64,000 nt of DNA from Pyricularia pennisetigena (Eukaryota > Ascomycota > Sordariomycetes > Magnaporthales > Pyriculariaceae), in the NCBI RefSeq assembly GCF_004337985.1, contig NC_043743.1, positions 2,650,543-2,714,542 of the forward strand, given 5' to 3'. A program made the translations under genes and the position numbers. The notes beneath the pieces were generated by a model. It made no database searches. It was not told the DNA's origin and saw nothing but the letters and a program-made list of their open reading frames with translations. Position 1 is the first letter of the stretch. Each line of letters starts with the position of its first letter. This document shows, one piece after another, positions 11,296-20,359 of the stretch.

Positions 11296-12375
11296 TCAAG
11301 CAGTCCCCTTGACCTTCCAAGGATAACTGGGCTCTCCGTCCTTGCGCATCCAGATCTGGCGCTTGCTCTTGTTGACAACGTGCTCGACCCAGATCTGCTT
11401 GGCGTGCTTCTTTTTAAAGTCGCGAATGAACCGAGGGTCCCAAAGCTCCGAGCCGATGCCCAGGTCCTTGCAGCACCGCATCAGCGCGTTGGACTTGCAG
11501 CCCTCGCCCGCCGTGGGGATGGACTCGTCGCTAAAGAACTGGCACTCGCCGCGGGCTTGCGAGACGTATCTAAAACGGGTGGATGGGATGGATCACCAAG
11601 GTCAGCCGCTCCCTTTTCCCTAAATTTTTTTTTTCTTTTTGAAAGACAAATGCAAAACATGCGCAGAGCTTTCGATGGTGGTGCCTCACCTTCCGTGCGC
11701 GACCAGCGCATACTCCCTAGTGACGACCTTCTCGCCGACGATGAGATCACCGCGCGGCGCCAGGCCCCACGCGCCCGGGCCAAACGCCGTGTTGAGGATG
11801 CGGCGGTACTTGATCTCGGGCAGGTAGAGGATGCCGTCGGGCTTGACCTCAACGTCCTCGGGGTCCAGAGGCGCCATGAGGATGGCGGCCGCCTCGGGGC
11901 TGAAGGGGCTCTGGCCCAGGCCGTGGAAGGACTCGGACCAGTTGATCGTCGCGCCGCCTCCGCTGCCGTCGGGGCCCGGGGTGCTGCTGGCGGCGATGGT
12001 CTTTGCGATCGTCGACGCCTCGGGCATGGGTGCAAAGCTGGATGCGATGCTCGGCGGAGGCACCGCGGCTGCTTGCGGGTCGAGGATCGGCTGCGACGGC
12101 GGCTCTGGGTCGGATGCTGCAGGTGCGGGGGTGGGTTTGCGCGCCGCGACTGGCGGAGCTCGGGTGTAGGACTTCTTTGCGGCGGCGGGGGCGGCGGTTC
12201 CCGCACTGGTTGGTGTTGCTGGCGTCGCTGCAGGGCTGGAGGGTGCTTCTGCTGCTTTGTTCTGAGCGGGCTTCCAGTAGCTGACCGAGCGGGCACTGGA
12301 GGGCCCCGAGGACCTGGCTCGTAGGGCCGAGCATGACCGTAACGGTCGCAAGGTGCGGGCTGCTATTGAGGACAT
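11296..12375 (-). CDS. MGM101: Mitochondrial genome maintenance protein MGM101
   Basis: Two exons on the minus strand: 11690-12375, then 11296-11569, about 319 aa. The 120-nt intron (GTGAGG to TTTTAG) is in phase 2. The first 30 residues are Arg/Ser/Ala-rich without acids ([20 protein letters not shown]), a classic mitochondrial presequence. An Ala/Pro-rich linker of about 110 residues follows. The Mgm101 core then runs from [19 protein letters not shown] through [57 protein letters not shown] to the basic tail. In yeast this single-strand-annealing, Rad52-like protein repairs and maintains mtDNA in nucleoids. The start is the first ATG in frame; the frame stays open upstream only through a His-rich stretch with no ATG. 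The next gene on the same strand is COA4, 309 bases upstream. Confidence 0.97.
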
Positions 12376-12684
12376 GTTTTTATGTTTGATTAGGAGGAGG
12401 TGATGGTGGTGATGCGGTTGTTGTGAGGGCGAGATGGCGTCATGAATTTTTTTTCCCTTCACAGAATCGCGTGTCCTAACGAACAGCCTGTACCCCTGTC
12501 GCGTCGAGGCGAACTGTCAGTGGAGCGGAGTGCCTGTCAATGGTGCATTGGGTGCACTTAAACTAAGTGGTAGGAAGCGTGGGTAGATAGGTATACATGT
12601 CATGTAAAGCTCAGATACACACGGGCTAGCGGTATATGCTTCAAATAAGGAAACAGATATTTATTACAATTCAATATTATTATA

Positions 12685-13096
12685 TTATGCATCTTTCGTC
12701 TCGGTCCTCTTGTCGTTGTTGTGTGCTTTCCAACACTCCTTAAACCGTTCCATCTGTTTGAACCATTATGCAGGGTAGGTGGGGGGTTTGATCTTTTAGC
12801 TAGGGAGTCACCAAAAGAAAACCGCGATTTCGTATCCGACGTACCTCCTTGGTGCATTGCCTCCAGTCCTTCTTGTCCGAGTGACATTCCGTGAGCTTCC
12901 AATTCTCCTCGGCACACCCAGTACTGAAGATGCGCTTGTCCCTGGAGCGGTGAGAGTTTTTCTTCTGATGAGCGCAGCGCTAGACCTAGGTAGGCGGGCG
13001 CGCCTTTGACAGCGACAAAACGTACCACTCGTCCGGCTCGTCGTCATCCTCCGTCGAGGCTTGCTTGTTTTCTGCTTCGCTCTCGGCTTTGGTCAT
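12685..13096 (-). CDS. COA4: Cytochrome c oxidase assembly factor COA4 (twin CX9C protein)
   Basis: Three small exons on the minus strand: 13026-13096, 12845-12941 and 12685-12753, giving 78 aa. No single exon is long enough to be obvious. The introns are 84 nt (phase 2) and 91 nt (phase 0). The protein has an acidic N-terminus ending in DDDEPDEWDKRI, then two CX9C motifs: CAEENWKLTEC and CTKEMERFKEC. The signature KDWRQC sits between the two helices. This is the coiled-coil-helix-coiled-coil-helix fold oxidised by Mia40 in the mitochondrial intermembrane space. COA4 (yeast Cmc3) helps assemble cytochrome c oxidase. The gene lies head-to-head with biotin-protein ligase and upstream of MGM101, both linked to mitochondria. 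The twin CX9C motifs exactly framed by good splice sites make the call strong. Confidence 0.93.
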
Positions 13097-13429
13097 GATG
13101 ATTACGGTGCTTGTAATTATGAAAACTTTCAATTATCTGAAGATAGATCTTTACTGAGGGTTCTTGATTTTTGTTGGGTTGAATTCCTGCAAAGCTTATC
13201 GAAGAATTAGTTCTGAGGATACACCGAAAGTTTCCTGACAGAAAATAAATCTTCCAGGGCGCTCGCTATTTGCTCAGGGTCGTTCTAGGATCGCTGCGGC
13301 GCCCCACGACGGCGCCCACCATTCGTCCCTCAACAGATCAGAACATCGGCTGCCTTCGTCTCATTCAGGACGCTCGTTGCCTGTACATTGGGCATCGGAA
13401 TTGCAAAATAAACAGACAAGCAGAATAAA
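13097..13429. promoter_or_regulatory. Divergent promoter shared by COA4 and biotin-protein ligase
   Basis: Only 333 bases separate the two divergent start codons, so both promoters and 5' leaders must lie here. No TATA box is evident, which fits housekeeping genes. Specific factor sites cannot be assigned. Confidence 0.6.
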
Positions 13430-15717
13430 ATGGCACCGAATCGATTGAATGTCTTGGTTTACACAGGTGAGTTTGCTGCTTCCGGCTGGCTATACTATAT
13501 CAAAAGTCCCGAAAATTACAAGTCAACCATCAAAAATATAGCTTCTGACTCCTCGGACAAAAGGTAGCGGCACAACTACCGAATCTGTCAAGCATGCCGT
13601 CTATACCCTACGCCGCCTCCTGGCCCCCAACTATGCAGTGTCCACCATAGATGAGAACGCCATTCTCAAGGAGCCCTGGGGGTCAACCTGTGCCATGCTA
13701 GCGATTCCGGGGGGTGCCGATCTTAAATATTGTCAAGTCCTGAACGGTTCCGGCAATGATTCAATCTCAACCTTTGTCCGCAGGGGAGGCCGTTATCTCG
13801 GCTTCTGTGCCGGTGGCTACTATGGCAGTGCGCGCTGCGAGTTCGAGGTCGGAAGCAAAGAGGGCATGGAGGTCATTGGCTCCCGCGAGCTAGCCTTCTT
13901 TCCTGGGACCTGTCGTGGCTGCGCTTTCAAGGGCTTCAAGTATCACAGCGAGGCTGGTGCCATGGCTGTCAAGCTGAGAATCAACCGTAGCGAATTTGCG
14001 GACCAGCAGATCACCGGACTGGCCGACACCTTCCGCAGCTACTACAACGGCGGCGGTGTGTTTGTGGACGCCGAAGCCATGAAATCGCAAAATGTCCATG
14101 TGCTTGCAAACTACGCCGAGGATTTGGATGTAGATGGCGGCAGTGGAAAAGCTGCCATTGTCCATATTCAGGTCAAGGATGGTCATGTCATTCTGACTGG
14201 ACCACATCCTGAGTATGCTTTCCCTCGTAATGTTGCCATCAAAAAGATGAGCCACCGATATACTGACTGACTGCCTGATGACTAGGTTCGACCAGGCCCA
14301 GCTGACCCCTCCAAGGCCAGAAGTCAAGGGCTACGACAAGCTCATTCTGGATCTTGAAGCAGATGAGCAGGCGCGCATTGCATTTCTCAGGGCCGCTCTG
14401 ATCAAGACAGGGCTCGAGGTGGTTCAAGACCCGGTGGGCACTGTCCCCTCTTTGTCAAGCCTGCACCTCTCGTCTGCCAACCACCACGAAGTTGGTGACG
14501 TGCTATACTCTTTAGGGAATGCCCTTGCTGAGCAATCTGATGGAACAGACCTCGTCAAAGCGGAAATCAATTCGTTCCGCATTGTAAACCCATCTTCTAC
14601 AAAAGCATGGGACATGTCAAGCATAAGAAACGCCATCAACGATAGCGATGTCGAATCCGACAAACGTGGCACCGATACCGACGATCAGCTTATCTTGTTT
14701 GCCCATGAAGATTCCTGGCCTCAACACAAGGAAACACCACATTTTGATCATGAGTTGTATTACAGCAGTCTCAGCCGCTATAGGAGAAAGGAGCGAGATT
14801 CTCGCGATTGGGGAACCATTCTCATGTACGGAGAAGTTGTGACTAGTACAAACACTATGCTGGAGAAGTATGATGTCCCATCCTACAAGGCTCTGAATGT
14901 CATGTAACCTGGTCATGATCCGTCTCGTTGTGCTTCAACTGACTATTCCAGGAACCCAACCATTCTCGGAAGTATCCCAACTGGATTCACTTTCACTGCG
15001 ACTACACAGATTTCTAGTAGAGGCCGAGGCAGTAATGTGTGGATAGCGCCACCGGGATCGCTCATGTTTTCCATCCTCATCAACCACCCTGGGCACTTGA
15101 TGACCACCCGACCAATTGTGTTCATACAGTACCTCGCAGCTGTTGCTATTGTGGAAGCAATTCAAGGCTACGACAAGGGATATGAGAAGATGCAAGTCAG
15201 GCTGAAGTGGCCCAATGACATCTACTGCCGAGACCCAACCAGGCCCGAAGGCCCACCACACTACGTCAAGATAGGGGGCATACTCGCAAACTGTTCGTAC
15301 AGCTCAGGGAACTATCAAATCGTGCTCGGGGTTGGCATCAACACGAACAACTCCCGGCCGACGACGTCGCTACGTGCACTCGCCGAGGCTGCAGGCCTGC
15401 CACCCCTGAAGCTTGAGCAACTTCTGGCCCGCATCCTGACGCGCATGGAGGCCAGATACAACGGCTTCACCATGAGAGGGTTCTCTGGTGAGCTCGAGGG
15501 CGCCTACTACCGCCACTGGCTGCATTCTGACCAGGTGGTCACGCTCGAGGCGGAGGGCGGCGTGAGGGCCAAGGTTAGAGGGGTCACCAAGGACTGGGGG
15601 TTGCTGACGGCCGAGGAGCTGGGGCCCGGAGACAGGACTACCGGTAGGGTGTTTGCCCTGCAGAGTGACGAAAACAGCTTCGACTATTGGAGAGGGCTTG
15701 TCAAGCGGAAGGTCTGA
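13430..15717 (+). CDS. BPL1: Biotin--protein ligase (holocarboxylase synthetase)
   Basis: Four exons: 13430-13466, 13564-14212, 14286-14867 and 14952-15717, about 677 aa, matching fungal enzymes. The introns (97, 73 and 84 nt) are GT-AG. The 73-nt one restores TGPHPEF across the join and the 84-nt one restores STNTMLEKNP. The N-terminal 230 residues form the glutamine-amidotransferase-like BPL_N domain (GRYLGFCAGGYYGSARCEF, VHIQVKDGHVILTGPHPEF). The catalytic domain shows PTGFTFTATTQISSRGRGSN (adenylate loop, residues 432-451), KWPNDIYC (508-515), VKIGGILANCSY and the family's C-terminal small domain (VTLEAEGGVRAKVRGV). The enzyme makes biotinyl-AMP and transfers biotin to a lysine of acetyl-CoA and pyruvate carboxylases. 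Exon 1 encodes only 12 residues (MAPNRLNVLVYT). It shares a promoter with COA4. Confidence 0.97.
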
Positions 15718-17358
15718 GCAACCAGCAAGCGTTGATCACGGGCGTCTCGACTTTGGTTGCTTGCAAGCTGGCCGACTATGTAAGGTGGGTATTCTAGACA
15801 AAGATTTCGCTGTTGGTAAAAGATCCCATGGATGAAAGGACGCTGTAATTGGCTGACGATGGAGCGATCGGCAGGCTCACAGGTCAATATTCTACTGAAA
15901 AAGAATCCCTTTGTCCAGCAGTCTCTGGTCGGGAAGCTGAGATGTTTACACGCTGAAAAATTCAATTGCTCGCCATGCCACGCTCGGAAATCCGTAGTTG
16001 AAATCACGGCATGGATTCTTCATCAGTGTTTAGACTGACTGCTTGAGAAACTCGAGAAATCCACTAGTTCTAGTAGACGAATAGGTATCGGACAAGTCAC
16101 AGTTGGCCCGATCCTTGGCTGGCCAATTCTAGGAACTCGGCGATATCCACCTGTAGCTTGACGAAGATGCAGCTACAATACAGCCCATGCGGTGTGCGTG
16201 TTTAAGGCAAGTAGCCAACCGCACACCGTCAGCTCTGTCAGAACAATGCACGCCGGCAAGCTGCATATGGAGTGCCAACAAGTCCTTGCCAACGTTGCGT
16301 TCCCCCCTTTAAAGTCTGCCTCGCTTGGTTGCCCATATCAGGCAAGTAGCTGTATAGGGTTGCGACATGGGTTCAATGGCGGGTTAGGTTAATATTCGTT
16401 TGATTCCAGGCTGATTTTATGACCTGCAGGAGACAATGTCTAAGTCAAGAAGAGCAGCATAGATGACGTACCCAACCTTTACGGAGTACTCCGCATCTGG
16501 ACACACTCAAGCATTTCCAAGGTGAGTTTTGCAACCAAACTTTACAGCCTGTTGGCGCAACTCCAATGTCAGATACTATCGTTGAGAAGGAGAATTAAGG
16601 GATCCATGCATTCATATTCTGCCGCGAATAAAAGCCCGCCAATCATGATGCGGCATTGCAGCCTTTAATATACGGGACAAGGTCGATTCTTCCCGCTTTT
16701 GGTCAATGTGGGTTCTGTTAGTTGTCGATTCTATCGTGCACATTTGGTTTTCTTCTGTTCCAGTCTTTCTCTGTCTCTCTCTCTCTCTCTCGCTCTCTCC
16801 TCCTGTCTATCCCATTTTCCTGCCACACCGCATCTTCTTCTATCCCTGCGCTCTTCCAGACTGGACCGGAGCCAGATTCCCGACTGGCGGAAGACAATGA
16901 TGCAGCAGGTAGCCTCTGCGCTCACCCGTATCTAGCTGCTGGTTGGTGACGAAACCCCAGGGTGCAGCATTGTCATCTATATTACACCCGCGGTCAGAAA
17001 ACCAGGCTGAAGGAACAATGGTCCCGGTTCTTCGCAAATAGCCTTGGCCTCGGCGTCATACCGCCGGATAATAATGTCCTCGACATGCACATTACACGAT
17101 CCAAGTCGGTCTGTTTACAGGGGCGCGTGCTCTCCCAATCGTTTACACCATTTTAACCATGAGGACTTGGCTTCCCTCCTATAGTATCAAAACCATCCAT
17201 GGAAACCACACTGAGATGCTCATGTCCTGTTGTAAGGCTTCTGATTAGATTTGTGGTCCAGAGCAAATCTATAATCCAGGAAATTGGTTGATTCGAGGCT
17301 GGTCATCTGTCGTGCATGCACATTGATCGTCTCTAGACTCGCCTACTCGATCGATCCG
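15718..17358. other. Intergenic, 5' flank of the rhodopsin-family gene
   Basis: No gene is supported. It contains a CT-repeat at 16769-16799 and, about 100 bases before the start of the next gene, TATA-like AT stretches. Open frames over the CT repeat encode Ser/Leu repeats only. Confidence 0.5.
16769..16799. repeat. (CT)n microsatellite
   Basis: A run of CT dinucleotides with single G interruptions, about 31 bases long, 560 bases upstream of the rhodopsin-family start codon. Confidence 0.9.
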
Positions 17359-18999
17359 ATGAACAATACCATAGACGCTACAGATTCGTTGGACAGGCAG
17401 CATGATAGCAACCCAGCATTATTGGCAGGGCTCTTGCTGCCTCACATCGTCTGCACCTTTTTCGTCGCCGCAAGGGCATGGTCTAGGTTGGGAATCCTGC
17501 GCAAGTGGTTCATCGACGACACGTTGATAGTCCTTGCTTGGGTCATCTCTACGGGGGTATGTGTCGTCTATACACTGGCAGCCGAGACGCATAACATTCA
17601 AAACGCAGCGGCCAAGACAAGAAATGTCGATGCGGACGGGATCCACCAGGTCGCCGGTAGCGGCCGCGATGGTATAACACGACAATACCTGTTTCGAACG
17701 TACCTCGGCCTCATCTTCTACCAAGTCTGCCTCTGCCTGACCAAGTTCTCCATCCTGAGCTTCTACCTGCGCATGTTCGGCACCTGGCGGCCCCTGGAAC
17801 GCCGACTCGCCTGGGCGACGGTGACGTTTGTGGTGGCTTTCGGGATCCCGCTGCTCTTCGCCAGCATCTTCCTGTGCCACCCGGCCACCGGCACGTCCTT
17901 CCTGGTCGGCAGCCCCGAGACGGACAAGTGCTTCCCCTTCACGCCGCTCCTTATCGCCAGCGCGAGCCTGCACACGACCACCGACGCCTGGCTCATCGCG
18001 CTCGTCGTCCCCTGCGTCTGGCGGCTCGACATTGCGCCACGCCAGAAGGCGGCTCTTGGCATCGTCCTGTCCCTTGGCGTCTTTGTCATCGCCGCCAGCC
18101 TCACCAGGTTGCAGCTCTCGCTACAATCGAACTACATGCCGGTGGGCGGTGCGGGCAACACCCTCGGCTTCTTCGTCATGACCATACTCGAGTGCGACGT
18201 GGCGCTGATCTGCGCGTCGGCGCCCACGCTGAGGCCCCTGCTCGCCAGGCTGTGGCCCAGGTCCGGCATGGGAGACCCTTTGGTGTTTAGGAGGCGGTCG
18301 AGGCGCCGCAACTGTCGCTACCTACAACGTCGGCGGAGGGTGCTCGAGAACAGCGTCAACCTCACGAGCGTCGTCAGCTTCCATGGGTACCCGTGGGTCG
18401 CCAAGACGGTCAATACGGAGCCGGAGATCAGGAGCCCGAGCCCGAGCCCACGCCCAGACGAGAGCGGGCCCAGGAGCGGGACAAAGAGACCCCTCGCGCT
18501 GGGAGATCTGTACCCCCCGCGCAGGCCGCCGCCCGACATGCCGGTGCCGCCGGTGCCGGCGCTGACCACCGTGCATCGGACGCCGACCACGCTGAGCCTC
18601 AAGAGCCTCGTGAATGTGGTGTCGTCTCGCGGCCGGGCCGTCACCGTGACGGATGCAGAAGACGGGGCGGTACTGCTGCTGGGGGACGACGGGCCCAGGC
18701 CGTGCCGGGCGCAGGCCTGGTCGCAGAGCCAGGAGAGCTTCGTCATGGGGGTCAACGACCCGGCTAGTCCGCACCGGACGAGCTTCGGTTTCGGTGGCCA
18801 TGGCGGAGAGACGGTCGCAGGCTCGGTGGTAGATGTTGTTGGAGGCAGCAGGCCTGTCGCTAGGGAGGGTGGCAATTACCATGACAAAAATGGAGATTTC
18901 GGCCTGCATATGAGGAGGCATTCGGCCTCGGCGGCCCATCAGCCCGGTAGAAGAGTAGGCCGCAGAGGTGTCGGAGAGGCAGGTACTTGGCATGGCTGA
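17359..18999 (+). CDS. Seven-helix fungal rhodopsin-domain (Pth11-like) membrane protein
   Basis: A single exon of 546 aa starting at ATG 17359; the frame is open further upstream but without an ATG. Seven hydrophobic segments span roughly residues 20-290: ALLAGLLLPHIVCTFFVAARAW, FIDDTLIVLAWVISTGVCVVY, YLGLIFYQVCLCLTKFSI, LAWATVTFVVAFGIPLLFA, the TDAWLIALVVPCVW helix, AALGIVLSLGVFVIAASLT and FFVMTILECDVALICAS. FIDDTLIVLAW, KFSILSFYLRMF and LTRL..S with the acidic LECDVA are hallmarks of the fungal rhodopsin domain of Pth11-type proteins. A 240-residue cytoplasmic tail rich in Pro/Ser/Arg follows. It has no N-terminal CFEM cysteine domain. In Magnaporthe, Pth11 itself senses surface cues. Most relatives are uncharacterised, so receptor function here is inference. 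Confidence 0.88.
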   Translation: MNNTIDATDSLDRQHDSNPALLAGLLLPHIVCTFFVAARAWSRLGILRKWFIDDTLIVLAWVISTGVCVVYTLAAETHNIQNAAAKTRNVDADGIHQVAGSGRDGITRQYLFRTYLGLIFYQVCLCLTKFSILSFYLRMFGTWRPLERRLAWATVTFVVAFGIPLLFASIFLCHPATGTSFLVGSPETDKCFPFTPLLIASASLHTTTDAWLIALVVPCVWRLDIAPRQKAALGIVLSLGVFVIAASLTRLQLSLQSNYMPVGGAGNTLGFFVMTILECDVALICASAPTLRPLLARLWPRSGMGDPLVFRRRSRRRNCRYLQRRRRVLENSVNLTSVVSFHGYPWVAKTVNTEPEIRSPSPSPRPDESGPRSGTKRPLALGDLYPPRRPPPDMPVPPVPALTTVHRTPTTLSLKSLVNVVSSRGRAVTVTDAEDGAVLLLGDDGPRPCRAQAWSQSQESFVMGVNDPASPHRTSFGFGGHGGETVAGSVVDVVGGSRPVAREGGNYHDKNGDFGLHMRRHSASAAHQPGRRVGRRGVGEAGTWHG

Positions 19000-19600
19000 C
19001 TGATATTAACAATACGAGCGGCTACAGGGACAAAGCAGGGTTGCACGCAACTAAAATTGGATGTGGGAGGAAAGCATCTTCATATAAACCATCATATTAA
19101 TATTGAAACTAATTGCTCCAGTCACGCTCTATCTACGCAAGCAGGGTTTGTATCTTGTCCACGAGAAGAAAGTAATTACATATTTTCCATTGCATACAAA
19201 AGCCAAGCGATTTTATAGTGGCTTGTCTATTTTGCGTTTTTAGCATGGGAAACTCGGATATACGGACATGATGATGAGTTTTGAATGTAAATACTTTGGG
19301 GTTTGCTCACCTAGAAAGCAAGGCTGGTAAAACTATAATATTTTGCTAGTGTCGTACACAAGACTGTATTTTCCAGGAACTGCTCATAGCTTTCGTCCGC
19401 AAGGTCTTGCGCTGGCTTCCAAAAGACCGGCCCACAGCAGAGGATCTTTACGAGGACGAGTTTTTGAGCCAATGTATCCCAGGAAGGAGCAAGGATTAGC
19501 ACTTTTGTGGGAGAGTGTCTTGTCTAGTAGTCGAATCTGGCCATCCCCCGTCCACTAATTTCTACCATCAGTTCTGCCTACAACGCATGCAGCGCGTCTC

Positions 19601-19660
<60 letters not shown>

Positions 19661-20359
19661 TATTTACGCTTGATTCTTGTTGTGATTCTCATTTGATTTT
19701 TCATTTTTACTCAACTTTGAAAGGGGGGAAAAAAGAAAAAAAAAACCCTAATGTAAACTACTGTAATATGTAGGACAAGATTGTCACCACCCCCCAAAAA
19801 AATGGGACCTGCATCGGCAACAATATGCATACCCTGGGGGCTCAACCCAATAGGGCTGGCTGTCACGTCTCGTCTTATATGTCACCGTCGATCACACGAA
19901 GCCGGGCTGTCCCGGCCAAGACAAAAATGCCTCCCCGCAAATCACGGCGGAGGGGGGCCCGAGATTGCCACACGCGTTTTTTTTTTTTTGTCTTTCTTGC
20001 GTCTACCATTCCCAGTCATCTGCTGGTCTGCATTGTCGATGGACTGCATGGTCCCATGGGTCAAATCACTGGGGAGCGGGAAATCACTGGAGTCGTACCA
20101 TGTCCGGAATCGGGACATGGAGCTTGGATTGACGTCAGAGAATCGCATCTCAACCTGTTGAGCCCTGGCAATCCGGTATTTCCGGGCCAACCTACAGCTT
20201 CATACGAGTTGGAGAGTTGGCCATTGTCAACAACACAAATTAGGAGGAAAGCCGTTGTCAATCAACATGGATAAAAATAACTTTTTTCCCCCCTTCAGTC
20301 TTGAAAATACTTTTTTTTTTACCTAATACCATTAAATGTACAAGACCTGCTTGATCTCG
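19000..20359. other. Convergent intergenic region with very long T tract
   Basis: This is the shared 3' flank of the rhodopsin-family gene and the Ser/Thr-rich membrane protein. It is dominated by the T58 run at 19602-19659. No gene is supported. Confidence 0.6.
19602..19659. repeat. T58 homopolymer
   Basis: An uninterrupted run of 58 T, the longest in the window. Its true length may differ because sequencing is unreliable over such runs. Confidence 0.9.

Noticed and set aside
11481..12334. Long frames antisense or out of phase to MGM101 (up to 355 codons)
   Set aside because: They are shadows of a GC-rich Ala/Pro coding region; MGM101 explains the interval.
12376..12462. N-terminal extension of MGM101 with His repeats
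   Set aside because: It has no ATG; the presequence begins properly at the ATG complementing 12373-12375.
14213..14285. Apparent stop codons splitting the biotin ligase into separate ORFs
   Set aside because: A 73-nt intron with good signals restores the conserved HPEF motif, so the gene is intact, not a pseudogene.
3632..16075. 12-13-base ACTAGAACTAGT-type sequence at about 3632 and, inverted, at about 16064
   Set aside because: Pairs of this length are expected many times by chance in 64 kb; flanks do not align.
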